Shown here piece by piece: positions 57,112 through 64,000 of a stretch of DNA of 64,000 nucleotides. The notes under the pieces were generated by a model. The model did not search any database and was not told the origin of the DNA. It saw only the letters and a list, made by a program, of their open reading frames with translations. Origin of the DNA: Duganella sp. Root336D2 (lineage in GTDB: Bacteria > Pseudomonadota > Gammaproteobacteria > Burkholderiales > Burkholderiaceae_D); assembly GCF_001425005.1 (NCBI RefSeq), contig NZ_LMDB01000012.1, positions 839,407 to 903,406 of the forward strand, given 5' to 3'. The translations under genes and the position numbers were made by a program. Within the stretch, counting starts at the first letter, position 1. Every line of letters starts with the position of its first letter.

Positions 57112-57774
57112 ATGGAAAGTCAGCACTTGAGCAGTCCAGAAATAGAGGCAAATCGCCAGGCCAAACGCGCTGTTTGGCTCAAGCTCCTGCACGAATGGCA
57201 TTGGGTCAGTTCGGCCATGTGCCTGCTCGGCATGTTCCTGTTCGCGATTACCGGCATCACGCTGAACCACGCCAGCCAGATCGAAGCCAAGCCGACCGTG
57301 GTGCGCAAGCAGGCCACGGCGCCCGGAACACTGCTGGGCGAGCTGCATGCCTTCGCCGAAAAGCACGATGGCGAAAAAGCGCCGCTGCCGGAAGCGGGCG
57401 AGCGCTGGCTGCGCGAGACCTGGTCGCTCAAAGCCGGCGGGCGCGAAGCCGAATGGTCGGCCGACGAGGTCTACCTGCCGCTGCCGAAGGCGGGCGGTGA
57501 TGCCTGGGTGCGCATCGGCCTGGAAGACGGCGCGGCGGAATTCGAGAACACCGACCGCGGCTGGATTTCCTGGCTTAACGACGTGCACAAGGGCCGCAAT
57601 ACCGGCACGGCCTGGAACTGGTTCATCGATATTTTTGCCGCGGCCTGCCTGGTGTTCTGCATTACCGGCTTGCTGATCCTGAAATTCCATGCGGCCAAGC
57701 GGCCGTTTACCTGGCCGATGGTGGGCCTCGGCGTTGTCATTCCATGTGTTATCGCTTTGCTCTACATTCACTAA
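57112..57774 (+). CDS. PepSY-associated transmembrane protein (PiuB-like)
   Basis: 220 residues. TM1 ~31-53, a periplasmic PepSY-like region ~70-147, TM2 ~168-192, TM3 ~202-219. Histidines at the membrane edges (His27, His30, His53, His159) are positioned as possible heme-b ligands, as proposed for PepSY_TM electron-transfer proteins. Adjacent to a Fiu-type receptor, as piuB is to piuA. First gene of the plus operon; DUF2271 follows 10 bases later. Confidence 0.85.
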   Translation: MESQHLSSPEIEANRQAKRAVWLKLLHEWHWVSSAMCLLGMFLFAITGITLNHASQIEAKPTVVRKQATAPGTLLGELHAFAEKHDGEKAPLPEAGERWLRETWSLKAGGREAEWSADEVYLPLPKAGGDAWVRIGLEDGAAEFENTDRGWISWLNDVHKGRNTGTAWNWFIDIFAAACLVFCITGLLILKFHAAKRPFTWPMVGLGVVIPCVIALLYIH

Positions 57775-57784
57775 GGACTTCTGT

Positions 57785-58300
57785 ATGAAACTTCGTTATT
57801 CCATCGCCGTCGGCTTGCCGCTGGTGAGCGCGTCCGCGATGGCGGCCGACCTGACGCTGAAATTCGATATCCCGCAACTGAACGTGGCCGAATACCACCG
57901 CCCTTACGTGGCGGCCTGGCTGGAGAATGCGGACCAGAAGGTGGTTGCCAACCTGGCGGTGCTGTATGACGTGAAGAAGAAGGACAATGCCGGCACCAAG
58001 TGGCTGAAGGATATGCGCCAATGGTGGCGCAAAGCCGGCCGCGACGTGGAAATGCCGATGGACGGCGTGAGCGGCGCCACCCGCGCGCCAGGCGAAGTCT
58101 CGCTGGGCTTCCCGGTGGCGAAAGATGCGCTGAACAAGCTCCCGGCCGGCAATTACCAGCTGGTGGTCGAAGCTGCGCGCGAAGCGGGGGGGCGCGAGCT
58201 GGTGAAAGTGCCGCTGGCGTGGCCGCCGAAATCGGCGCAGTCCTTCTCCGCCAAGGGCAAGGAAGAACTGGGCGACGTAACCGTGCAAGTCAAACCTTAA
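57785..58300 (+). CDS. Periplasmic DUF2271 protein with a covalent-FMN motif
   Basis: 171 residues from the ATG at 57785, signal peptide ending AMA-AD. The body is a beta-sandwich-like domain (LTLKFDIPQLN, RPYVAAWLEN). The phrase DGVSGATRAPG (Thr99) fits the D-x-x-S/T-G-A-T signature that ApbE enzymes modify with FMN on the threonine. apbE lies two genes downstream. It is therefore inferred to be a flavinylated periplasmic electron carrier. Confidence 0.85.
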   Translation: MKLRYSIAVGLPLVSASAMAADLTLKFDIPQLNVAEYHRPYVAAWLENADQKVVANLAVLYDVKKKDNAGTKWLKDMRQWWRKAGRDVEMPMDGVSGATRAPGEVSLGFPVAKDALNKLPAGNYQLVVEAAREAGGRELVKVPLAWPPKSAQSFSAKGKEELGDVTVQVKP

Positions 58301-58309
58301 GGACCCGCC

Positions 58310-59137
58310 ATGAAGCTGAGCAAAACCCTGATCGCGCTGGCATTGGCCGGCGCTGCCTTCAGCGCCCAGGCGCACAAGGCATGGCTGCTGCCGTCGTCGT
58401 CGCTGGTCGATGGCAAGGAGCCGTGGGTGACCGTGGACGCCGCCATTTCGGAAGGCCTGTTCGATATCGACCACGTGCCGCTGAAGCTGGACGGCATTGC
58501 CATCACCGGCCCGGATGGCGCCAAAGTCGACATGCAGAACGCGCTGACCGGCCGCCTGCGTTCGACCTTTGACGTGAAAATGGCCAAGCCTGGCACCTAC
58601 AAGATCGCGCTGGTAGGCCAGTCTGTCATGGCCAGCTGGAAGGTCAATGGCGAGGTAAAGCGCTGGCGCGGCAACGAGGCGGAAATGGCGGCTAATGTAC
58701 CGGCCAATGCGGAAGAGCTGAATGTATCGCGCACGGCCAGCCGCCTGGAGACCTTCGTCAGCGCCATCAAAACCGATGAAGCCGTGTTCAAGCCGACCGG
58801 AGTCGGCCTGGAACTGGTGCCGGTGACGCACCCGAACGATATGCGCGCGGGCGAGGAAGCGAAGTGGAAGTTCCTGTTGGACGGCAAACCGGCCGCCAAC
58901 CAGGCCTTCAGCCTGATTCCTGGCGGCGTGCGTTATCGCGGCACGCTGGGCGAGATCCGCTTGTCGACCGATGCCAAGGGCGAGATCGCGTTCAAGATCC
59001 CTGAAGCGGGCATGTACCTGGTTTCCAGCAGCTGGCCTGCAGCTGCTGCGCCGCAGCCGGGCCAGCAAGCGGGCCCGCGCCAGATGCCGCCACGCCGCGT
59101 GACGTACGCAGCGACGGTGGAAGTACTGCCGCAGTAA
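58310..59137 (+). CDS. Periplasmic DUF4198-family protein
   Basis: 275 residues. Signal peptide cleaved after FSAQA would leave a mature N-terminus starting with His (HKAWLLPSSS). An N-terminal His is the hallmark of copper histidine-brace proteins; DUF4198 members also include metal-uptake-associated proteins. The rest looks like beta-sandwich domains (~20-110 and ~160-275). Nine bases after the DUF2271 gene, so part of the same transcript. Exact role unknown. Confidence 0.8.
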   Translation: MKLSKTLIALALAGAAFSAQAHKAWLLPSSSLVDGKEPWVTVDAAISEGLFDIDHVPLKLDGIAITGPDGAKVDMQNALTGRLRSTFDVKMAKPGTYKIALVGQSVMASWKVNGEVKRWRGNEAEMAANVPANAEELNVSRTASRLETFVSAIKTDEAVFKPTGVGLELVPVTHPNDMRAGEEAKWKFLLDGKPAANQAFSLIPGGVRYRGTLGEIRLSTDAKGEIAFKIPEAGMYLVSSSWPAAAAPQPGQQAGPRQMPPRRVTYAATVEVLPQ

Positions 59138-59141
59138 GCAG

Positions 59142-60182
59142 GTGCGCCGGGTATTGCTGCCACCGACCATCTCCGCCGAGCCAGCGCCGGCGGGGGCTGG
59201 CATCGTCGATTTCGGCGGCGCCAGCATGGGCACGACATGGTCGGCGAGGGTGGCGCTCGCACCGGGCGCCATGGCTGGCGGCGTGCCGCTGCGGGCTGCC
59301 GGCCTGCAGGCCGGTTTGCAGGAGCAACTGGAGCAAGTGGTGGCGCAGATGAGCCATTGGGAGCCGGCTTCGGACCTGGGCCGCTTCAACCGCGCCGGCG
59401 CCTGTACCTGGCATGCCTTGCCAGCCGATTTTTTTGAAGTCCTGAAGTACGCGCTCGATGTGGCGCGCGAAACGGGCGGCGCCTGCGATCCCTGCGCCGG
59501 CGTGCTGGTCAACCTGTGGGGCTTCGGTCCAACCGGCCGGCATGATGAAGCCGGCTTCGTGCCGCCCAGCGCGCGCGACGTGGCGACGGTGCGCGCCGGC
59601 ATGGCGGGGCGCGTGGTGGAACTGGACGTTCCGCGCAAGCGTGCCTTCCAGCCCGGCGGCGTGCAGCTCGACTTGTCTGCCGTCGCCAAGGGCTTCAGCG
59701 TGGACAAGCTGGCACACTACCTGGAAGGCCAGGGCTGCCGCCACTACCTGGTTGAAGCCGGCGGGGAACTGCGCGGCGCCGGTTTCAAACCCGACGGCCA
59801 GCCCTGGTGGGTGGCGCTGGAGGAACCGCAGGCGCCGGGCGCAGGCCGCGCGGGCGAAGTCGCCGTTGCGCTGCATGGACTGGCCGTTGCCACTTCGGGC
59901 GACTACCGCAAATATTTCATGCAGGATGCCGCGCGGCGCCCGCATACCATCGATCCCCGCAGCGGCATGCCGGTCGCCAATGCACTGGCGTCGGTTACAG
60001 TGGTGCACGAAAGCGCGATGGCAGCCGATGCCTGGTCCACGGCGCTGACGGTGCTGGGGCCCGGGCAGGGGCTGGCGCTGGCCGAGCGCAAGGGCCTGGC
60101 CGCGCGCTTCCTGCTGCGCGAAGGGGACGGGCTGCGCGAAATCCTCAGCAGCCGCTTCCAGAACATGCTTGAAGAAGAATGA
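59142..60182 (+). CDS. apbE: FAD:protein FMN transferase ApbE
   Basis: 346 residues from a GTG start. Hallmarks: SMGTTWSARV near the N-terminus, LDLSAVAKGFSVD, EAGGELRGAG, HTIDPRSGMP, and the metal-binding AADAWSTALTVLG. There is no classical signal peptide or lipobox, though family members usually act in the periplasm; either the start is further in or transport differs. It attaches FMN to Thr in SGAT-type motifs; the DUF2271 protein is the obvious local target. Overlaps the reductase gene by 4 bases. Confidence 0.92.
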   Translation: MRRVLLPPTISAEPAPAGAGIVDFGGASMGTTWSARVALAPGAMAGGVPLRAAGLQAGLQEQLEQVVAQMSHWEPASDLGRFNRAGACTWHALPADFFEVLKYALDVARETGGACDPCAGVLVNLWGFGPTGRHDEAGFVPPSARDVATVRAGMAGRVVELDVPRKRAFQPGGVQLDLSAVAKGFSVDKLAHYLEGQGCRHYLVEAGGELRGAGFKPDGQPWWVALEEPQAPGAGRAGEVAVALHGLAVATSGDYRKYFMQDAARRPHTIDPRSGMPVANALASVTVVHESAMAADAWSTALTVLGPGQGLALAERKGLAARFLLREGDGLREILSSRFQNMLEEE

Positions 60183-61546
60183 TCCTGACGAACGACCCAA
60201 CCCGGCTCGGCCTGACAGCGGCCATGATTGCCGGCTATGGCCTGGTATGCCTGCTGCCATGGCTGCGCGCAAGGCGCGCCCGTGCCGCGACGCAGGCCGC
60301 ACGTGCGGCGGCGGGGGACTCGCCATGGCTGGTGGCCTATGCCAGCCAGACCGGCAACGCCGAACTGCTGGCGCGCCAGACCAGTGAAACCCTGCGCGTG
60401 GCCGGCATTGCGAACCATTTGTGCGAGTTCGACGAACTCGATGCGGCCACGCTGCAGGCGGCCGAACGCGTGCTGTTCCTGACTTCGACTTACGGCGAAG
60501 GCGATCCGCCCGATGCGGCAGCACGCTTTGCACAGCGCCTGATGGCGCGTAGCGACCTGGCGCTGGGCCAGTTGCACTACGCCGTGCTGGCGCTGGGCGA
60601 CAGCGCCTACAGCAGCTTTTGCGGCTTTGGCCGCACGCTCGATGCCTGGCTGGCAGCGCGCGGCGCGCAGGCGCTGTTCCCGCGCGTTGAAGTGGACCGC
60701 AGCGCGGCACCGGCCATCGCCGCCTGGCGCCAGCAACTGAGCCACTTGGCCGGCACCAGCGATGCGCCGGACTGGGATGCGCCGGAATTTGGCGAATGGC
60801 GCCTGGTGCAGCGGTGCAAACTCAACCCCGGCAGCGCAGGCGCGCCGATCTATCACCTCGAACTGGAACCGATGGCCGGCACGGCGCTGCCGGCATGGCA
60901 ATCGGGCGACCTGGTGCAGGTGGCGGCGCCGGCCGACCCGCAGCGCCCGCGCGAATACTCGATCGCCTCCATCCCGGCAGATGGCCGGGTGCACCTGCTG
61001 GTGCGCCTGCACCGTCACGGCGACGGCAGCCACGGCCTGGCCTCGGGCTGGCTCACGCAGCAGGCCGAGGAGGGCGCCATGGTGCGGCTGCGCTTGCGCC
61101 AGCACCGCCGCTTCCGGCTGGAAGACAATGCCGGGCGCCCGTTGATCCTGATCGGCAACGGCAGCGGCATTGCCGGCCTGCGCGGCCACCTGAAAGCACG
61201 CGCTGCGGCGGGCCAGGCCCGCAACTGGCTGTTGTTTGGCGAGCGCGACCCGGAGCATGACGCGTTTTACCGCGCCGAGCTGGAGGGCTGGCAGCGCGCG
61301 GGCCTGCTGCCGCGCCTGGACCTGGCCTGGTCGCGCGGGCCCGATGGCAAGCAATACGTGCAGGACCTGCTGCTGCGCCATGCCGACACCGTTCGCTCCT
61401 GGCTGGAACAGGGCGCTGCCATTTACGTGTGCGGCAGCCTGGAGGGCATGGCTGCCGGCGTCGATCGTGCCTTGCGCGAAATCCTGCCGCAAGAAGCGAT
61501 GGCGGCAATATCAGCTGAGGGCCGCTACCGACGGGATGTGTATTAG
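60179..61546 (+). CDS. Membrane-anchored flavodoxin-FAD/NAD(P)H reductase (CysJ-like)
   Basis: 455 residues. One N-terminal membrane helix (~11-29), flavodoxin domain (~50-190; YASQTGNAE, TSTYGEGDPPD, LALGDSAYSSF), FAD-binding domain (~210-320; RPREYSIAS) and NAD(P)-binding domain (~320-455; LIGNGSGIAGL, C-terminal RYRRDVY). The layout is that of CysJ or P450 reductase, but tethered to the membrane and with no sulfite reductase partner. It is inferred to feed electrons from NAD(P)H into the PepSY/flavinylated-protein chain. Confidence 0.9.
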   Translation: MILTNDPTRLGLTAAMIAGYGLVCLLPWLRARRARAATQAARAAAGDSPWLVAYASQTGNAELLARQTSETLRVAGIANHLCEFDELDAATLQAAERVLFLTSTYGEGDPPDAAARFAQRLMARSDLALGQLHYAVLALGDSAYSSFCGFGRTLDAWLAARGAQALFPRVEVDRSAAPAIAAWRQQLSHLAGTSDAPDWDAPEFGEWRLVQRCKLNPGSAGAPIYHLELEPMAGTALPAWQSGDLVQVAAPADPQRPREYSIASIPADGRVHLLVRLHRHGDGSHGLASGWLTQQAEEGAMVRLRLRQHRRFRLEDNAGRPLILIGNGSGIAGLRGHLKARAAAGQARNWLLFGERDPEHDAFYRAELEGWQRAGLLPRLDLAWSRGPDGKQYVQDLLLRHADTVRSWLEQGAAIYVCGSLEGMAAGVDRALREILPQEAMAAISAEGRYRRDVY

Positions 61547-61564
61547 ATAACATTTCACTCAAGC

Positions 61565-61610
61565 AAAAATAAACGCCCCGTGCGCAGCAGCGCCGGGGCG
61601 TTTATTTTTT
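61565..61610 (+). terminator. Intrinsic terminator after the flavin operon
   Basis: A 15-bp stem (61565-61579 with 61595-61609) around a GC-rich loop, ending in a T-tract. It lies 18 bases after the reductase stop. Confidence 0.9.
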
Positions 61611-61947
61611 TCCTGTAGTCAAGTATCGATACAATTGAATCAAGAGTAAATACAATTTATTACAAGCATACCTTTGGCTTGGGTAGCAAGTTCTGGTTGC
61701 CAAAAATCGATATGCATTGAATAAGTTTGTTGTCTTGTTGCTCAAAAGCGACAAATGCTCAGTTTTTTGGCAAATTAAATTCCGATTCTTTCACAATCTT
61801 GCAAATTTTCCCTGTAACTTTCAGAAATGTAATTGCAGGGCATTAAATTGCCGGTTTGCTCCCCCCATAATCCGCGGTCGGTGAGCAAAATGCAAAAAAG
61901 AAACTTTGCTCATTCGAACGTTTTCAGAAACCCGAAGGAGTAAAGAA
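61611..61947. other. AT-rich intergenic leader before the last TonB receptor
   Basis: About 340 bases, clearly richer in A/T than the surrounding genes, with no open frame of note. It probably contains the promoter and a long 5' leader of the downstream receptor. I could not identify a convincing -35/-10 pair or a Fur box. Confidence 0.6.
61882..61912 (+). promoter_or_regulatory. Hairpin in the leader of the last TonB receptor
   Basis: Arms tgagcaaa (61882-61889) and tttgctca (61905-61912) pair perfectly across a 15-base A-rich loop. It sits ~36 bases before the ATG, inside the likely 5' leader. It has no T-tract, so an RNA-stability or regulator-binding role is more likely than termination. 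Confidence 0.4.
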
Positions 61948-64000
61948 ATGGCATTCCAAGAAAAGATCGGTGCGCGTTCCGTGCGCCTGGCGATGTCCGC
62001 CCTGGCCCTGATCGCTGCCGGCAACGCAGCCGCGCAAGAAGCGCCAATGCAGCGCGTTGAAATTACCGGTTCCGCGATCAAGCGTATCGCCGTTGAGGGC
62101 GCACTGCCAGTGCAGCGCCTGTCCGCCGAAACGATCAAGAAAACCGGCGCCAACACCGTTGCCGAACTGATCCAGGCCCTGCCAGCAATGCAAGGCTTCA
62201 CCGTTGAAGCAACCGCTGCCGGCTCCAACTCCGGTGGCCGCGTCTCCGCTTCCATCCACGACATCGGTGAAAGCTACACCCTGGTGCTGCTGAACGGCCG
62301 CCGCATCGCCCCGCAGAATGACGGCTCGACCGTCAACCTGAACGCCATCCCGATGAGCGCGATCGAGCGCGTTGAGATCCTGACCGACGGCGCATCCGCA
62401 CTGTACGGTTCCGACGCGATCGCCGGCGTGATCAACTTCATCATGAAGAAGAACTTCAATGGCGTGAACCTGGAAGCCAACTTCTCCCAGCCGTTCCAGA
62501 GCAGCTCCGGCCGCCAGACTGATGCCGCCATCACTTTTGGCAGCAGCGACCTGCTGGATGGCCGCCTGGCCCTGATGGGTACCTACCGCCACGACGAGCG
62601 CACCCAGCTGCGTGCAACCGAGCGTGATTTCGCCAAGACCTCCTTCATTCCGTTCGGCTTCAACGGCAAGAATTACGTCATGGACCGTACCAGCACTTCT
62701 GCTGTGCCGGGCAACGTCACCGTTGACTTCAACGACAAGACCAACACCACCTTCAACCCATACCTGCTGAAGAACGGCAAGTGCGCACCAATGAACGTGG
62801 TGGTGCCGACCAACCAGCAGACTTGCGGCTTCGACTCCGGCTCGACCGTTGAAATCGTCCCGCAAAGCAAGCGCGACACCTTCTTCGGTAACGCCACCTT
62901 CAAGCTGACCGACAACGTCAACCTGTTCGCGGAAACCGTCATTGGCCGCTTCGACCTGACCGCACGTATCGCGCCGAACGCGATGCCGGTTGCAGTGCCG
63001 GTCAATTCGGCGTTCTACACCAACTACGTCCAGCCTTACCTGACCCCGGCCCAGCAAGCCAACCTGGCTGTGACCAAGCCAGGCGTCTCGCCGGTGAACG
63101 CGAACTACCGCAGCTTCGACTGGGGTACCCGCGACAGCCAGACCGTGACCGACACCCAGCACTTCGTGACCGGCCTGGAAGGCGACATTGGCGCATGGAA
63201 CTTCAACAGCGGCCTGACCTGGTCGCGCAACAAGTACGAAGAGCGCTACGTTGGCGGCTACCAGCTGAACAAAGAGTTCCGCAGCATGATTGCCAACGGT
63301 TCCTTCGATCCGTTCGCAGCACTGGGCCCGGTAAGCGACGCTACCCGCGCGCTGATCGATGGTTCGACCTTCCGTGGCGCTATCCGCAACGCATCGACCA
63401 CCATGACCGGCATCGATGCCCGTGCATCGCGCGAGCTGTTCGACCTGGGCCTGGGCGGCGGCTCCAGCTCGATCGCACTGGGTGGTGACGTCCGTCGCTA
63501 CCACTACGAGCAGACCCCGACCGATGCAGCCAAGAACGGCCTGATCTACAACCTGAGCAGCCCAGCGACTTACGACATGACTCGTAAGACCTACGGCCTG
63601 TTCACCGAGTTGCTGGTGCCAGTGGTGAAGTCCTTTGAAGTGACCGGCGCTGTGCGTTACGACGCATACACCGCGATCGACAATGGCGTAACCGGCACCG
63701 AAATGGGCAAGAAGGAATCGGCGGTTACCTACAAGGTGAGCACCCGTTGGCAGCCGAACTCCATCACCGTGGTCCGTGCTTCCTACGGTACCGGTTTCAA
63801 GGCGCCTGACATGCTGAACATCGGCCAGCCGCTGGTGCCGGCAGGCGTGACCGCTTCCAAGTATGCATGCCCGAACGTACAAGGCAACAGCGGCCTGTGC
63901 AAACCAGGCGCGCTGGAGCAATATCCGGTCATGTCGGGTGGCAACGTGAACCTGAAGCCTGAGAAGTCGAAGCAGTTCACCATCGGTTTCCGCGTCGAGC
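61948..64000 (+). CDS. TonB-dependent receptor, N-terminal 684 residues (runs off the window)
   Basis: Open to the end of the window with no stop. Ribosome site aaggag, signal peptide ending NAAAQ, TonB box/plug start RVEITGSAIKRI, plug phrases LNGRRIAP and IERVEILTDGASALYGSDAIAGVINF, then barrel strands including ASYGTGFKAPD. This is the large receptor subgroup abundant in Oxalobacteraceae and Xanthomonadaceae for saccharides, peptides or unknown nutrients. Codons are strongly biased to common forms (ctg, aac, gaa, cgc), suggesting high expression. Confidence 0.92.
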   Translation, partial: MAFQEKIGARSVRLAMSALALIAAGNAAAQEAPMQRVEITGSAIKRIAVEGALPVQRLSAETIKKTGANTVAELIQALPAMQGFTVEATAAGSNSGGRVSASIHDIGESYTLVLLNGRRIAPQNDGSTVNLNAIPMSAIERVEILTDGASALYGSDAIAGVINFIMKKNFNGVNLEANFSQPFQSSSGRQTDAAITFGSSDLLDGRLALMGTYRHDERTQLRATERDFAKTSFIPFGFNGKNYVMDRTSTSAVPGNVTVDFNDKTNTTFNPYLLKNGKCAPMNVVVPTNQQTCGFDSGSTVEIVPQSKRDTFFGNATFKLTDNVNLFAETVIGRFDLTARIAPNAMPVAVPVNSAFYTNYVQPYLTPAQQANLAVTKPGVSPVNANYRSFDWGTRDSQTVTDTQHFVTGLEGDIGAWNFNSGLTWSRNKYEERYVGGYQLNKEFRSMIANGSFDPFAALGPVSDATRALIDGSTFRGAIRNASTTMTGIDARASRELFDLGLGGGSSSIALGGDVRRYHYEQTPTDAAKNGLIYNLSSPATYDMTRKTYGLFTELLVPVVKSFEVTGAVRYDAYTAIDNGVTGTEMGKKESAVTYKVSTRWQPNSITVVRASYGTGFKAPDMLNIGQPLVPAGVTASKYACPNVQGNSGLCKPGALEQYPVMSGGNVNLKPEKSKQFTIGFRVE

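Noticed and set aside
61924..63921. Open frame of 665 codons on the minus strand
   Set aside because: Antisense to the last TonB receptor, whose plus-strand reading has signal peptide, plug and barrel motifs.
1..64000. tRNA, rRNA, prophage, insertion sequence or integrase
   Set aside because: No cloverleaf-like segment, transposase, integrase or phage structural protein was seen on either strand.

Overview
The window is GC-rich, densely coded DNA from a betaproteobacterium, most likely Oxalobacteraceae (Massilia/Duganella/Janthinobacterium-like). This rests on gene content and order (htpX-yciO-M50-trpS-dapA-bamC, fimT-pilVWXY1, many TonB-dependent receptors and sensor proteins), and on REP-like palindromes of the GGGTCAGACCC type. 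It is chromosomal backbone plus accessory modules. I see no rRNA, tRNA, phage, insertion sequence or CRISPR array.

Layout. 1-1.6 kb: end of a heme receptor and a HemS-type heme protein that carries a signal peptide. 1.6-3.1 kb (minus): hslO and a gamma-carbonic-anhydrase-like gene. 3.2-11.1 kb (plus): housekeeping run of an alpha/beta hydrolase, PHP phosphatase, htpX, yciO-type gene, M50 protease, trpS, methyltransferase, dapA, bamC. 11.2-11.5 kb: a 322-bp nested inverted-repeat element. 11.6-18.0 kb: Ala-rich lipoprotein, roxA operon, slyD, and mutS translationally coupled to a degenerate metallophosphoesterase-like protein. 18.2-25.7 kb: type IV pilus minor pilin/PilY1 operon ending in a TonB-like gene. 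25.7-38.0 kb (minus): a dense signalling block of Crp/Fnr regulator, two histidine kinases, three response regulators (one REC-GGDEF-EAL-REC), a di-heme cytochrome c peroxidase homologue and a propeller-GGDEF receptor. 38.1-46.6 kb: TonB receptor, periplasmic binding protein, chemoreceptor, HDOD protein, LysR/TauE pair, free-Met-sulfoxide reductase. 46.6-53.9 kb: five-gene DNA repair operon (RecQ-like helicase, MBL exonuclease, ATP-dependent ligase, Lhr-type helicase, PdeM). 54-54.6 kb: two small hydrophilic stress-type proteins. 54.7-61.5 kb: Fiu-like siderophore receptor, divergent across a Fur-box-like palindrome from PepSY-DUF2271-DUF4198-ApbE-flavodoxin reductase genes. 61.9-64 kb: a TonB receptor running off the edge.

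The most interesting systems are: (1) the 54.7-61.5 kb iron locus, read as a transmembrane electron path from cytoplasmic NAD(P)H, through a membrane-anchored flavoprotein and a PepSY membrane protein, to a periplasmic protein with a covalent-FMN motif (SGAT), perhaps reducing ferric siderophore or iron; (2) the repair cassette with a truncated RecQ at its head; (3) the 26.7-34.8 kb signalling cluster with an embedded di-heme peroxidase and a kinase whose ATP-binding Asp is replaced by Val; (4) an apparently exported HemS; (5) the nested palindromic element at 11.2-11.5 kb. All functions come from reading motifs by eye; no database search was run.
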